Shown here piece by piece: positions 24,480 through 35,196 of a stretch of 64,000 nucleotides of DNA (position 1 is the stretch's first letter; the number at the start of each line of letters is the position of its first letter). Below the pieces are notes generated by a model. That model saw only the letters and a program-made list of their open reading frames with translations, searched no databases and was not told the origin of the DNA. The position numbers and the translations under genes were made by a program. The DNA is from Bacteroides sp. (GTDB lineage: Bacteria > Bacteroidota > Bacteroidia > Bacteroidales > Muribaculaceae), in NCBI GenBank assembly GCA_014802445.1, contig JAAVCF010000022.1, forward strand, positions 1 to 64,000. The letters run 5' to 3'.

Positions 24480-24508
24480 AGTCAGGAGATTATATTTTGC
24501 GGGAGGGG

Positions 24509-25825
24509 TCAGAACGAGAACTGGGCCATGAGGCCGGCGCGGTGGGCCCACTTGGTGGCCCCGCTCATGTTTTTGCGCATGCCCAGGTCAAGCTCAACGC
24601 CTGTCTGGATGCGGGCGGTGAGGTTCCAGAAATAGTTTACGGCTATGACCTGACCATATTTATATTCGTCAGGGGCGCTGCCTGAGCGGGGCAGGTAGCG
24701 TGACTGAGAGTAGTTGGCGCTGACAAACATGGCCGGGGTGATGTTGTACTGCACGCCTACGTTCCAGCCTATTGCGCCGGGAGCATACATCTCGCCCTCC
24801 TTGCCGGGGGTGGACACAAGGTCATAGGCACCCACCTGAAGGTCGCCGCCGAGGCTCTCGTAGCCCTGTCCGCCGTTGAGGCTCAGGTAAGTGGTCCATG
24901 CGGGCAGGGGGTGCCACACGGAGCTTATCTGCAGGCCCCAGCCGAGCTTGGTGTGGTTGGTGGCAGCCGGGAGGTCGCGATAAGAGAGTGTGCGGAGAAT
25001 GCCGGCCAGACGGATATGTTCCGACTCATTCCAGCCATACTGCACAAAAGCGGCCACGTCAGGGAGCCATTCCGACACCTTCTTCGTTACGTCGGGCGTG
25101 GCGGAGATGGCCGTGGAGGGAGTTTCAAGTGATGCAGCAACGGTGATGCCGTGGCGGAAGCCGTGCATCCAGCGCACCAGCACATTGGTGGGCGACACTT
25201 TGTTGTTGGGGCCCGAAGCGTCAACCGTGGGAGGCACGGCGGCGGGGTCGCTGAATGTGGAGTTGGCATAGCCTATGGTCCAGTCGTTGATGATGCCGTA
25301 GGACTTCTTGAGCTTGAAGCCCACGCCGTTATATCCGTCGAAGTTGGCCTCGATATAGAGCTGATAATTGCCCCAGCGCTTGTCGCGCCCAATCACGCGA
25401 TAGAAAATCGACGTGCCGGCCGGAGTGGTGCCCAGATGGCGCTTATTGGTGGGGTCAGGGGTCATCTGAATGAGATAGGGGGTGAAGCCGTTGGCGGGAA
25501 TGGCGCCTCCCCAGTCATACCATCCTCTCATCCTGACGCATCCGCCTATGCCCATAGCCAGCTTGGCATCCTTGCTCATAAAGAGGAAGTAAGGCGCCGC
25601 AGGGTCCTGGAAATGACGGAACTGGTCATAGTAGAAGTTGTTAATCAGGGTCTTGATGGAGTCAGAATAGGCCTGCATGGTGTCACGCTGACCCGGTGAA
25701 CCGTTGAGATACACAATCTTGTGGGATGATTTGAGCGAGTCGAGCTGCATGTCGACAAGCGAGCGACCCGAAGCCGCCGTGAGGCTCAGGAGCGCTGTGA
25801 GGGTGACGAATAGGCGCATAGTCAT
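24509..25825 (-). CDS. DcaP-like outer membrane porin
   Basis: The 438-aa protein has a signal peptide (about 1-20, LFVTLTALLSLTAASG), a short helical segment (LDSLKSSHKIVYLNGSPGQR to about residue 75) and then alternating amphipathic strands typical of an outer membrane barrel, ending in the terminal aromatic AQFSF. MGIGGCVRMRGWYDWGG and YIEANFDGYNGVGFKLKKSYG resemble the DcaP trimeric porin family; in that family an N-terminal coiled coil precedes the barrel. Uptake of small solutes across the outer membrane is inferred. It is monocistronic, divergent from the legionaminate-type module, and has its own strong terminator. Confidence 0.65.
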   Translation of the reverse strand: MTMRLFVTLTALLSLTAASGRSLVDMQLDSLKSSHKIVYLNGSPGQRDTMQAYSDSIKTLINNFYYDQFRHFQDPAAPYFLFMSKDAKLAMGIGGCVRMRGWYDWGGAIPANGFTPYLIQMTPDPTNKRHLGTTPAGTSIFYRVIGRDKRWGNYQLYIEANFDGYNGVGFKLKKSYGIINDWTIGYANSTFSDPAAVPPTVDASGPNNKVSPTNVLVRWMHGFRHGITVAASLETPSTAISATPDVTKKVSEWLPDVAAFVQYGWNESEHIRLAGILRTLSYRDLPAATNHTKLGWGLQISSVWHPLPAWTTYLSLNGGQGYESLGGDLQVGAYDLVSTPGKEGEMYAPGAIGWNVGVQYNITPAMFVSANYSQSRYLPRSGSAPDEYKYGQVIAVNYFWNLTARIQTGVELDLGMRKNMSGATKWAHRAGLMAQFSF

Positions 25826-25922
25826 AGCAATGAACGTGAGTTGAAACTGAAATTATAACGCGCTCCGCCTCTCAAAAGTTGACCCGCGCGGCCAATTGGC
25901 TTCGCGATTGGGAAAAAAGTTT

Positions 25923-25930
25923 TACCTTTG
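25923..25930 (+). promoter_or_regulatory. -7 box TACCTTTG of the nonulosonate module
   Basis: TACCTTTG ends 17 bp before the preferred start of the 2-epimerase gene. A TTGG lies 23 bp upstream, slightly far for the usual spacing. Confidence 0.5.
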
Positions 25931-25947
25931 TGGTAAAGCTTCGCCAC

Positions 25948-27111
25948 ATGAGGAAGATAATGGTTTTTACCGGCACGAGAGCCGACTGGGGACTGCTCAG
26001 TCCCATTTGCCGCGCCCTGGCGGCCCGCGCCGACGTGGAGCTGACCGTGGTGGCCACCAATATGCATCTGAGCGAGCGCTACGGACTGACCGTCAGTGAA
26101 ATCCGCGCCGACGGCATTGAGCCCCTGCTGCTCCCTATGAACGTTGATGCCGCCACTGATGAGGAGCGCGTTGACTCCATGGCTCAGGTGATGACCGGTG
26201 CCGCGCAGCTGCTGGGCCGCGTGAGGCCTGATTTGGCTGTGATTCTCGGTGACCGCTTCGAGATGCTTGCCGCTGCCACAGCCTGCCTGATGATGCGGGT
26301 GGCGGTGGCCCACATTTCCGGCGGCGAAATCTCCGAGGGAGCCATTGACGACTCCATCCGCCACGCCATCACCAAGATGAGTACCCTCCATCTCACCTCC
26401 ACCGAGCCTTACCGCCGCCGCGTGATTGCCATGGGCGAGGACCCCGCACGAGTAATCAACACAGGCTCCATCGGGGTGTGGAACCTTGCCAACACCGAAC
26501 GTGCCGACGCCGCCGAGCTGGCAGCCTTCTGCGGCATGGAGATTGACAAACACACGGCCATAGTGACCTATCATCCCGCCACGCTCGACGACGGCGACAT
26601 CGATGCCCGCGTTGACGCCCTGACCGGCGCTCTTGATGACGTGGAGGGCCTGAAAGCCGTGATAACCTATCCCAACAACGATGCCCGCGGGCAGCGCGTC
26701 ATAGCCCGCCTGCAGGCTTATGCCGCCGCGCGCCCTGACCGCGTGAGGCTCATCCCTTCGCTGGGGCGCCGCCGCTATCTGACGGCCATAGCCCGGGCCG
26801 GAGTGGTGGCGGGCAATTCCTCCAGCGGCATCATCGAAGTGCCCTCGGCCGGCACCCCTACGGTCAACATCGGCATCCGCCAGCGCGGCCGCATAGCCGC
26901 TGACAGTGTGATTCACTGCGGCGACACCCGCGCCGAGATTGCCGCCGCCCTGCGCCGCGCCCTGTCGGCCGACTTCCGCCGCCGCGCCGCCATGACCGTC
27001 AACCCCTATTCACGCCCCGACACCCTCGAACTCACCGTTGCGGCCCTCTGCGACACCCCCCTCGAGCTGCTGAAATCCAAGAAGTTTTACGACGTTAACC
27101 CGCTGCAATGA
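25948..27111 (+). CDS. Hydrolysing UDP/GDP-HexNAc 2-epimerase (NeuC/LegG family)
   Basis: The ATG at 25948 (MRKIMVFTGTRADWG) is chosen because it follows the promoter box and starts at the family's conserved N-terminus, giving 387 aa. Motifs include TGTRADWGLLSPI, VILGDRFEMLAAATACLM, AHISGGEISEGAIDDSIRHAI and NSSSGIIEVPS. These enzymes epimerise at C2 and release NDP, giving ManNAc or the 2,4-diacetamido analogue used for sialic or legionaminic acid. The partner genes favour the GDP-linked legionaminic type. The stop overlaps the next ATG. Confidence 0.85.
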   Translation: MRKIMVFTGTRADWGLLSPICRALAARADVELTVVATNMHLSERYGLTVSEIRADGIEPLLLPMNVDAATDEERVDSMAQVMTGAAQLLGRVRPDLAVILGDRFEMLAAATACLMMRVAVAHISGGEISEGAIDDSIRHAITKMSTLHLTSTEPYRRRVIAMGEDPARVINTGSIGVWNLANTERADAAELAAFCGMEIDKHTAIVTYHPATLDDGDIDARVDALTGALDDVEGLKAVITYPNNDARGQRVIARLQAYAAARPDRVRLIPSLGRRRYLTAIARAGVVAGNSSSGIIEVPSAGTPTVNIGIRQRGRIAADSVIHCGDTRAEIAAALRRALSADFRRRAAMTVNPYSRPDTLELTVAALCDTPLELLKSKKFYDVNPLQ

Positions 27112-27803
27112 AACCCCTCTATATCATCCCCGCCCGCGGCGGAAGCAAAGGCATTCCCCGCAAGAACATCAAGCCCCTGTGTGGCAAGCCGCTGCTTGTC
27201 TACACCGTTGAGGCCGCCCTGGCGCTGGCCCCGGCGGAGCGGGTGGTGCTCACCACTGACAGCGAGGAGATTGCCGCCGTGGGGCGCAATGCCGGCCTCA
27301 CCGTTGACTATATGCGTCCCGCCGAGCTCGCCACTGACACCGCCGGCTCGCGCGAGGTGATTCTCGACGTCATGGACTATGCGGATGCCAAGGGGATTGA
27401 CTATGACTGCGTGGTGCTCCTGCAGCCCACATCGCCCCTGCGCACCGCCGCCGACATCGTGGCCTGTCAGGACCTCTACGCCTCGCGCATGCCTGACATC
27501 GACATGGCCGTAACCGTCTGTGAGGCCGCATGCAATCCCTACTATGACTGCTTCGAGACCGGTGCCGACGGCTTCCTCCACGTGAGCAAGGGCGACGGCA
27601 CCATCACCCGCCGTCAGGACGCTCCGAAGGCATGGGAATATAACGGAGCCGTCTACGTAATCAATCCCGCTTCAATCAGGGCTATGACGCTGGGCCAAAT
27701 GCCGCGCCGCGCTGCGTCAGAGATGCCCCGCAGCCGCAGTGTGGACCTTGACACACCGCTTGACTGGACCATAGCCGAAGCCATAATGAAAGCTCAATCA
27801 TGA
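27108..27803 (+). CDS. CMP-nonulosonate cytidylyltransferase (NeuA/LegF family)
   Basis: The 231-aa protein begins IIPARGGSKGIPRKNIKPLCGKPLL, the CTP-binding signature of acylneuraminate cytidylyltransferases, followed by LQPTSPLRTAADI. It would activate a nonulosonic acid to its CMP form for transfer onto glycans. Overlaps of 4 nt with both neighbours show a translationally coupled trio. Whether the substrate is sialic, legionaminic or pseudaminic acid cannot be decided from sequence alone. Confidence 0.87.
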   Translation: MKPLYIIPARGGSKGIPRKNIKPLCGKPLLVYTVEAALALAPAERVVLTTDSEEIAAVGRNAGLTVDYMRPAELATDTAGSREVILDVMDYADAKGIDYDCVVLLQPTSPLRTAADIVACQDLYASRMPDIDMAVTVCEAACNPYYDCFETGADGFLHVSKGDGTITRRQDAPKAWEYNGAVYVINPASIRAMTLGQMPRRAASEMPRSRSVDLDTPLDWTIAEAIMKAQS

Positions 27804-28849
27804 TCAATCCCTCACCCCACATCATAGCCTCCACGGCTACGCTCCTGGATGCCCTGCATCGCATCAACACCCTGCCGGGCGGCGCAATGACGCTGCTTGT
27901 CACTGACGATGAGGGACGCCTGGCCGGAACCCTGACCGACGGCGACGTGCGCCGCGCACTCATTGACGGCGCCGGGCTTGACTCACCTGTGGCCCGCGCC
28001 ATGCGCCATGACTGCCGCATGCTCCGTCAGGGCGCCATCAGTCCCGGCGAGCTGCGTCGCCACCGCGCCGAAGGCATCACGCTGATTCCCGTGGTGGATG
28101 ACCAAGGGCGCCCCGTGAGCATCATTGACACCCGCCTGACCCATACGGTGCTCCCCGTCAAGGCCGTGCTGATGGCCGGAGGCCGGGGCGAACGCCTGCG
28201 TCCGCTCACGCTCAATGTGCCCAAGCCGCTTCTGGAGGTGGGTGGACGTCCCATCATAGACTATAATGTACGCGCGCTTGCGCGGGTGGGCGTGACCGAT
28301 GTCACCGTGACGCTCAATTATCTGGCCGAGCAGCTCGAGGACCATTTCAGCAGCCCCGTGGAGGGCATAAAGGTCAAGACCGTGCGCGAGCCGGCCTTCA
28401 TGGGCACCATAGGCTCCGTGGCTCTCACCGATGTGGCCGCTGACGCTCAGGGTGTTACCCTGGTGATGAACTCCGACCTCCTCACCGACATATCGCTTGA
28501 GGAAATGTATCTGCGCCATGTGGAGACCAAGGCCGACATCACCATAGCCTCGATTCCTTACCTTGTGTCGGTGCCCTATGCGGTGATGGTCACCGAGGGA
28601 GAGCTCGTGACCGCCATTGAGGAGAAGCCCTCCATGAGCTATCAGGCCAATGCCGGCATCTACATGATTTCCAATGCATTGCTTCAGGCTCTCCCCGCCG
28701 AGGGGCGCACCGATGCCACTGACCTCATTGAGAGCGCCATTGTTCAGGGCAGGAGGGTGACATGGTTTCCCGTCAACGGCACATGGATTGACATAGGCTC
28801 GCCGGCCGATTATCGCCACGCCTGTGAGCTCATGAAAATGAAAATCTGA
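27800..28849 (+). CDS. CBS-domain sugar-1-phosphate nucleotidyltransferase (PtmE/LegX-like)
   Basis: The 349-aa protein has a CBS pair in the first 120 residues (LLVTDDEGRLAGTLTDGDVRRAL, LIPVVDDQGRPVSII) and a nucleotidyltransferase domain from about 122 (VKAVLMAGGRGERLRPLTLN, VPKPLLEVGGRPIIDY, NSDLLTDI). This combination matches Campylobacter PtmE, the glucosamine-1-phosphate guanylyltransferase that starts GDP-linked legionaminic acid synthesis. The CBS domains may bind adenosine nucleotides and tune activity. It is coupled to the two preceding genes; the remaining pathway steps (aminotransferase, dehydratase, acetyltransferase, synthase) are not in the window. Confidence 0.82.
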   Translation: MINPSPHIIASTATLLDALHRINTLPGGAMTLLVTDDEGRLAGTLTDGDVRRALIDGAGLDSPVARAMRHDCRMLRQGAISPGELRRHRAEGITLIPVVDDQGRPVSIIDTRLTHTVLPVKAVLMAGGRGERLRPLTLNVPKPLLEVGGRPIIDYNVRALARVGVTDVTVTLNYLAEQLEDHFSSPVEGIKVKTVREPAFMGTIGSVALTDVAADAQGVTLVMNSDLLTDISLEEMYLRHVETKADITIASIPYLVSVPYAVMVTEGELVTAIEEKPSMSYQANAGIYMISNALLQALPAEGRTDATDLIESAIVQGRRVTWFPVNGTWIDIGSPADYRHACELMKMKI

Positions 28850-28924
28850 CCTTTCAGTTGTTATATAGTCACAGGCCCGCTTTCAGAGCCTGAGAATCAC
28901 CAACCTCAAAACCAAAATTCCAGC

Positions 28925-30103
28925 ATGGCTGACTCCAATTTCATAGACTACGTCAAAATTCTTTGCCGCTCAGGCAAGGGAGGTGCGGGTTCGCGCCATT
29001 TTCATCGTGCCAAATATGTGCCCAAGGGTGGCCCTGACGGCGGCGACGGCGGTCGCGGCGGTCACATCATCCTTCGCGGCAACTCCCACATGTGGACCCT
29101 CCTTCCGCTGCGTTACCGGCGCCACATCTTCGCCGAGAACGGCGAGAGCGGCGGTGCAGGTCGCTCCTTCGGCAAGGATGGAGCCGATGTGGTGGTTGAC
29201 GTGCCTTGCGGCACCGTGGTGTTCGACGCCGAGACGGGCGAGTATCTCTGCGAGGTGACCGACGACGGTCAGCAGGTGAAGCTCCTGCGCGGCGGTCGCG
29301 GCGGCCTGGGCAACTGGCACTTCAAGAGCGCCACCAACCGCACTCCCCGCTATGCCCAGCCCGGCGAACCCGCCATTGAGCGCTCGGTGATTCTGGAGCT
29401 TAAGCTGCTGGCCGATGTGGGCCTCGTGGGCCTGCCCAATGCGGGCAAGTCGACGCTGCTGAGTGCCGTGTCGGCCGCACGCCCCAAGATTGCCGATTAT
29501 CCCTTCACCACCATGGAGCCCCAGCTGGGCATTGTGGAATGGCGCGGCAATGCCACTTTCGTCATGGCCGATATCCCCGGCATTATCGAGGGAGCCAGCG
29601 AGGGGCGCGGCCTGGGTCTGCGCTTCCTTCGCCACATTGAGCGCAACGCTGTGTTGCTCTTTATGGTTCCCGCTGATGCTGACGATATTAAGGCTGAATA
29701 CGAGATGCTGGTCAATGAGGTGGTGCAGTTTAATCCTCAGCTTGCCGACAAGCCCAGAGTGCTGGCCGTGTCGAAGTGTGACATGCTCGACGAGGAGCTG
29801 ATGAGCGAAATCGAACCCACGCTGCCCGAGGGTGTGCCCCGTGTGTTTATCTCGGCTGTCACCGGCCAGGGTATCCAGGTGCTCAAGGACCTCCTCTGGA
29901 AAGAAATCAACGATGAGCGAAACGTAATCTCGGAGCCCATCACTCACCGTCCGCTCGACATCCGTCACCGCGTTCAGGAGGAGGACGAGTTTATCTTCGA
30001 ACCTGAGCCTCAAACCATCGAAGAGGATGAGGAGGACTTTGACTGGGATGACGAAGAGGGCGACTGGGAGTATGAGTCGACGCTCGACGATGACAACGAT
30101 TGA
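28925..30103 (+). CDS. obg: Obg family GTPase
   Basis: The 392-aa protein has the glycine-rich Obg fold (about 1-158, GGPDGGDGGRGGHIILRG) and a G domain with GLPNAGKSTLLSAVS (G1), a switch I region DYPFTTMEPQ, DIPGIIEGASEGRGLG (G3) and SKCD (G4). An acidic C-terminal tail of about 40 residues follows (EEDEEDFDWDDEEGDWEYES). Obg binds the large ribosomal subunit and links ribosome assembly to growth and stress state. Its 3' end overlaps the start of pgeF by 14 bp. Confidence 0.94.
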   Translation: MADSNFIDYVKILCRSGKGGAGSRHFHRAKYVPKGGPDGGDGGRGGHIILRGNSHMWTLLPLRYRRHIFAENGESGGAGRSFGKDGADVVVDVPCGTVVFDAETGEYLCEVTDDGQQVKLLRGGRGGLGNWHFKSATNRTPRYAQPGEPAIERSVILELKLLADVGLVGLPNAGKSTLLSAVSAARPKIADYPFTTMEPQLGIVEWRGNATFVMADIPGIIEGASEGRGLGLRFLRHIERNAVLLFMVPADADDIKAEYEMLVNEVVQFNPQLADKPRVLAVSKCDMLDEELMSEIEPTLPEGVPRVFISAVTGQGIQVLKDLLWKEINDERNVISEPITHRPLDIRHRVQEEDEFIFEPEPQTIEEDEEDFDWDDEEGDWEYESTLDDDND

Positions 30104-30806
30104 CCTCCTCCCGGGCCTGACGGCTTTCTCCACCCTCCGCGGATGCACTGACCCCGAGGCGCCTTATGACGGGTTTAATGCCTGCCACTACACGGGCGAT
30201 TCACCTCTCCATGTGGAAGCCTGCCGCGCCGCTCTGGGCCCTGACATTGTTATTCCTCGCCAAACTCATTCATTGAATGTGGCTTACATTGACTCCCCCG
30301 GGATGCCCGAGGGAGTCGATGCACTTGTCACCACCCGCCCGGGGCTGCTGCTCTGTGTCCACACGGCCGACTGTGTGCCCCTCGTCATGGCCGACCGCGA
30401 GGCCGGGGTAATTGCCGCCGTCCACTCAGGATGGCGGGGCACAGTGGGGCGCATAGCAGCTCTGGCTCTGCGGCGCATGGTCATCGCCGGGGCTGATCCG
30501 CGTAGGGTGGTGGCGGCTATGGGGCCGTGTATCTGTCCTGATTGTTTCGAGGTGGGTCCCGAGGTGGCTCAGGCGTTTCGTGATGCCGGACTGGCCGAGG
30601 CTATCCTGCCCCGCGAGCCGCGGCCTCACATTGACCTGCCTCTTGCCGTGCGCCTAACCCTCATGGCCGAGGGGGTGGCTGACTCTGCCATAGCACCCCC
30701 TGTGGGGTGTTCGCGCTGCCGCCCTGACCTGTGGTTTTCGGCGCGGAGGCTGGGGGTCAACTCAGGCCGGACCCTCACCGCCATAGCTCTGCCGTCTCGC
30801 CCCTGA
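30090..30806 (+). CDS. pgeF: Peptidoglycan editing factor PgeF (YfiH family)
   Basis: The ATG at 30090 (MTTIDLLPGLTAFSTLRG) gives 238 aa and is preferred to the longer track ORF, which reads back into obg. Family motifs are RQTHSLNVAY, CVHTADCVPLVMAD, VHSGWRGTVGRI, GPCICPDCFEVGPEV and a C-terminal CSRCRPDLWFSARR, including the conserved His/Cys copper or zinc ligands. YfiH-type enzymes have laccase or purine nucleosidase activity, and in E. coli PgeF removes misincorporated serine from peptidoglycan precursors. It overlaps obg and is probably cotranscribed. Confidence 0.88.
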   Translation: MTTIDLLPGLTAFSTLRGCTDPEAPYDGFNACHYTGDSPLHVEACRAALGPDIVIPRQTHSLNVAYIDSPGMPEGVDALVTTRPGLLLCVHTADCVPLVMADREAGVIAAVHSGWRGTVGRIAALALRRMVIAGADPRRVVAAMGPCICPDCFEVGPEVAQAFRDAGLAEAILPREPRPHIDLPLAVRLTLMAEGVADSAIAPPVGCSRCRPDLWFSARRLGVNSGRTLTAIALPSRP

Positions 30807-31184
30807 TGGCAAGTGAGGGCTAAAAGTTCACGAATGGCACGTTAAACGGTGTTAAATGTTGTAATTTTGTAGCGCTGAAATTTAACATTTGGGATTGCAC
30901 ATTCACGGGCAGCAGCGTGCAAAATGCACGGAAGCCCCGTTTTTTGTGCAATAAAAATCGACCGAAAATGTTAATAAATATTTAATTAATTGATGGGTAG
31001 GGAAATAAGTCCATTTGAGGGCGGGATGGGGTGAATTCGGATTGTGAAATTCCGTTAATTATTGTAATTTTTCAAGGCGAAAACGGCATTTTTGTTAACA
31101 AATCTGTCGGAGTGCTAATTTTGCTTCACATTTGTGCAACAATGTTGGATTTGGGCTAATGTGGCTATTGTCAACGTTTTGTAA
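30807..31184. other. Long AT-rich intergenic region with promoter-like and palindromic elements
   Basis: No reading frame of note lies here. A TAATTTTG box occurs at 30862-30869. Downstream, TTGCAC (30895), GTGCAA (30917), TGCAC (30925) and GTGCAA (about 30956) form several inverted half-sites within about 65 bp, together with CCCCGTTTTTTG. This could be a small RNA unit or an operator cluster. The rest is AT-rich and unassigned. Confidence 0.4.
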
Positions 31185-31216
31185 TTTGCTTATGCGGCTG
31201 AAAATGCGTAATTTTG
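31185..31216 (+). promoter_or_regulatory. Promoter of the NlpC/P60 gene (TTTG-N20-TAATTTTG)
   Basis: TTTG at 31185-31188 and TAATTTTG at 31209-31216 are exactly 20 bp apart, a full consensus match. The start codon is 79 bp further on, leaving a leader of roughly 70 nt. Confidence 0.8.
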
Positions 31217-31295
31217 CATTGTTGATAAACCAATCATCATTTCTTGCTCCGCCTTAATCAGACAGAGAATTTTAACCAAGACAATCATTTCAATA

Positions 31296-31928
31296 ATGAA
31301 AAAATATATCAAAGCCCTCGTTTCGGGCATTGCAGCTTTAACCTTATTTGCCATCTCACCCGCCGTCAAGGCTGAGCCGGTTCCCGCTCAGACCCCGGCG
31401 AGCCACACCATCCTCACCACTCCTGACCTCTCTGACCTCTTCGTAGAGCAGGCTTATGAGAATGCGCGCCTCAACTCACCCTTCGCTTCATTCACGGCTC
31501 AGGCTGTGGAGGTGCCCTTCAAGTCGGCTTCGCTTGCCGATAAGATGGTGAGCTACGCATCGAAGTTCCTCGGCACCCGCTATCGCCGCGGCGCCACCGG
31601 TCCTTCGGCCTTTGACTGCTCAGGCTTCACCAGCTATGTGTTTCGCAACTTCGGCATCACCCTCAGCCGCACCTCAAGCTCACAGTATAAGCAGGGCACC
31701 AAGGTGAATGTGAAGAATCTCCGCCCCGGCGACCTCCTGTTCTTCTCGTGCCACAGCAGTGGCCGCGGCAACGTGGGTCATGTGGCCATGGTGGCATCGG
31801 TTGACAAAGAGAACGGCACCTGTGAATTTATCCACGCTTCGGTGAAGCGCGGTGTCACCTATCAGAAATTCCCTGACGGTGGCTATTATGACCGCCACTT
31901 TATCGGCGCCAAGCGTGTGCTTGACTGA
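31296..31928 (+). CDS. Secreted NlpC/P60 family peptidoglycan endopeptidase
   Basis: The 210-aa protein has a signal peptide (about 1-27, LVSGIAALTLFAISPAVKA) and an NlpC/P60 domain in the second half (about 85-210). The catalytic cysteine lies in AFDCSGFTSYVF, the histidine in VGHVAMVASVD, and FIHASVKRGVTYQKF provides the third position. It is likely to cut peptidoglycan cross-link peptides in the periplasm during growth. It is monocistronic with a strong consensus promoter. Its domain is related to, but distinct from, the lipoprotein paralogue at 17.7 kb. Confidence 0.9.
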   Translation: MKKYIKALVSGIAALTLFAISPAVKAEPVPAQTPASHTILTTPDLSDLFVEQAYENARLNSPFASFTAQAVEVPFKSASLADKMVSYASKFLGTRYRRGATGPSAFDCSGFTSYVFRNFGITLSRTSSSQYKQGTKVNVKNLRPGDLLFFSCHSSGRGNVGHVAMVASVDKENGTCEFIHASVKRGVTYQKFPDGGYYDRHFIGAKRVLD

Positions 31929-31957
31929 TTCTCCTCCCTCCTTCTCCTCTCTCATCT

Positions 31958-31992
31958 GAAGCGCGCTTTTCCCCTGCGGGAAGGCGCGCTTC
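31958..31992 (+). terminator. Long hairpin after the NlpC/P60 gene
   Basis: GAAGCGCGC and GCGCGCTTC enclose a further TTTTCCCC/GGGAA pairing. No T run follows (GGCGTTG), so it may be an RNA-stabilising or inefficient terminator hairpin. Confidence 0.55.
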
Positions 31993-32060
31993 GGCGTTGT
32001 GGAGGAATTTAGGGCCGTCCGGTTGTTATATAGGATAAGCGATTATCGCTGAGATTTACG

Positions 32061-32068
32061 TATCTTTG
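32061..32068 (+). promoter_or_regulatory. -7 box TATCTTTG of rsgA
   Basis: TATCTTTG ends 10 bp before the preferred ATG of rsgA at 32079, so the 5' leader is very short or absent. Confidence 0.5.
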
Positions 32069-32078
32069 CAATGTGATT

Positions 32079-33029
32079 ATGAATGACAATGAAGGTCTGG
32101 TGATTAGAAACACCGGGAGTGCCTATCAGGTGCTCCTTGACGACGGACGCTCCGTCGCCTGCAAAATAAAGGGTAAATTCCGTCTCAAAGGGATTCGCAC
32201 CACCAATCCCGTGGCCGTGGGCGACCGTGTGACCGTGGCGCTCAACGAGTCAGACACCTCTTATATAACGGCCATCACCCCGCGCCGCAACTACATTATC
32301 CGCCGCGCGAGCAATCTCTCAAAGGAGGCCCACATCATTGCCGCCAACGTTGACCTGGCCGTGCTGGTGGTGACGCTGGCTCATCCCGCCACCTCCACCA
32401 CCTTCATTGACCGCTTCCTTACCACTGCCGAGGCTTATAATGTCAAGGCCATGCTGGTCATCAACAAGACTGACCTGCTGACCTCTGACGATGACCGCGA
32501 GCTGCTGGAGGCCGTGAGCTATCTCTATTCCTCGATTGGCTATCCCGTGATTGCCCTCTCGGCCGCTACCGGCGAGGGGGTCGACGCCCTGCGCGAGAGT
32601 CTGGCGGGGAAAATCACTCTCTTCTCAGGCAACTCGGGCGTGGGCAAGTCAACGCTCATCAACGACCTCATCCCCGGCCTCAACCTGCGCACGGCGGCCA
32701 TCTCGGCCATTCATGACACCGGCATGCACACCACCACCTTCAGCGAGATGTTCCCCCTGCCCGGCGCCGAGGGGGGATATATTATCGACACTCCCGGTGT
32801 GAAAGGCTTCGGCACCATTGATTTTGACCCTCACGAGGTGGCCCACTATTTCCCCGAGATTTTCAGTGCCGGCGCCGACTGCCGCTACGGCAACTGCACC
32901 CACACCCACGAGCCCGGATGCGCCGTGCGCCGCGCTATTGACGATAATCTCATAGCCGCCTCGCGCTATGCCTCTTACCTGAGCATCCTCGAGGACTCGG
33001 CCGACGATAAGTATCGCAAGGCATTCTGA
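32079..33029 (+). CDS. rsgA: Ribosome small subunit-dependent GTPase A
   Basis: The track begins at a GTG (32073); the ATG two codons later is chosen because the promoter box is so close. The 316-aa protein has an OB-fold (about 1-70) and a circularly permuted GTPase domain in which NKTD (G4) precedes [13 protein letters not shown] (G1) and DTPGVKGFG (G3). A C-terminal zinc module reads [16 protein letters not shown]. RsgA matures the 30S ribosomal subunit. It is a single gene between the NlpC/P60 gene and groES. Confidence 0.93.
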   Translation: MNDNEGLVIRNTGSAYQVLLDDGRSVACKIKGKFRLKGIRTTNPVAVGDRVTVALNESDTSYITAITPRRNYIIRRASNLSKEAHIIAANVDLAVLVVTLAHPATSTTFIDRFLTTAEAYNVKAMLVINKTDLLTSDDDRELLEAVSYLYSSIGYPVIALSAATGEGVDALRESLAGKITLFSGNSGVGKSTLINDLIPGLNLRTAAISAIHDTGMHTTTFSEMFPLPGAEGGYIIDTPGVKGFGTIDFDPHEVAHYFPEIFSAGADCRYGNCTHTHEPGCAVRRAIDDNLIAASRYASYLSILEDSADDKYRKAF

Positions 33030-33137
33030 ACCTTTCCGCCCCGGGAAGTGTTATGGGGGTAGTGATGGCAGGAAAATCTGTCAACCCCTTTCAGGCCTTG
33101 ACGGCCATTTTGTCAGTCGGCGCATGTCATGCACCGC

Positions 33138-33167
33138 TTGGCACGGTTTATGCTATCCTTAACCTTG
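33138..33167 (+). promoter_or_regulatory. Candidate groES promoter (TTGG ... TAACCTTG)
   Basis: TTGG at 33138-33141 and TAACCTTG at 33160-33167 (one mismatch to TAnnTTTG) are 18 bp apart. No CIRCE element (TTAGCACTC-N9-GAGTGCTAA) is visible before groES, so HrcA control is not supported by sequence. Confidence 0.4.
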
Positions 33168-33214
33168 AAAACGAATAAAAAAATACTCATAACCTAAAAA
33201 TACTATCATCAATC

Positions 33215-33490
33215 ATGAATATCAAACCATTAGCTGACCGCGTGCTCATTGAGCCCACTCCCGCTGAGGAAGTTACCATGTCAGGCATCATCATCCCTGA
33301 CTCTGCAAAGGAAAAGCCTCTCAAGGGCAAAGTGCTGGCTGCCGGCTGCGGCACCAAAGATGAAGAAATGGTGGTGAAAGAGGGCGATAATGTGCTCTAT
33401 GGCAAGTATGCCGGCACTGAAATCGAACTCGACGGCACCAAGTATCTCATCATGCGTCAGAGCGACATTCTCGCTGTTATCGAAGGTTGA
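33215..33490 (+). CDS. groES: Co-chaperonin GroES
   Basis: The 91-aa protein matches GroES throughout: [19 protein letters not shown], the mobile loop ([20 protein letters not shown]) and [15 protein letters not shown]. It caps the GroEL ring during ATP-driven folding in the cytoplasm. It is followed after 44 bp by groEL, the usual operon. Confidence 0.97.
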   Translation: MNIKPLADRVLIEPTPAEEVTMSGIIIPDSAKEKPLKGKVLAAGCGTKDEEMVVKEGDNVLYGKYAGTEIELDGTKYLIMRQSDILAVIEG

Positions 33491-33519
33491 TAACCCCTCT
33501 CCACTGATTAATACCGTAA

Positions 33520-35172
<1,653 letters not shown>

Positions 35173-35196
35173 TCCCCTGAATAAAGAGTAAATATG

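Noticed and set aside
25822-26916. 364-aa ORF antisense to the 2-epimerase
   Set aside because: Shadow frame; the plus strand carries all family motifs.
28970-30148. 392-aa ORF antisense to obg
   Set aside because: It is the mirror of the obg frame, histidine-rich with no recognisable domain.
33030-33214. HrcA/CIRCE control of groESL
   Set aside because: No TTAGCACTC-N9-GAGTGCTAA inverted repeat was found upstream of groES.
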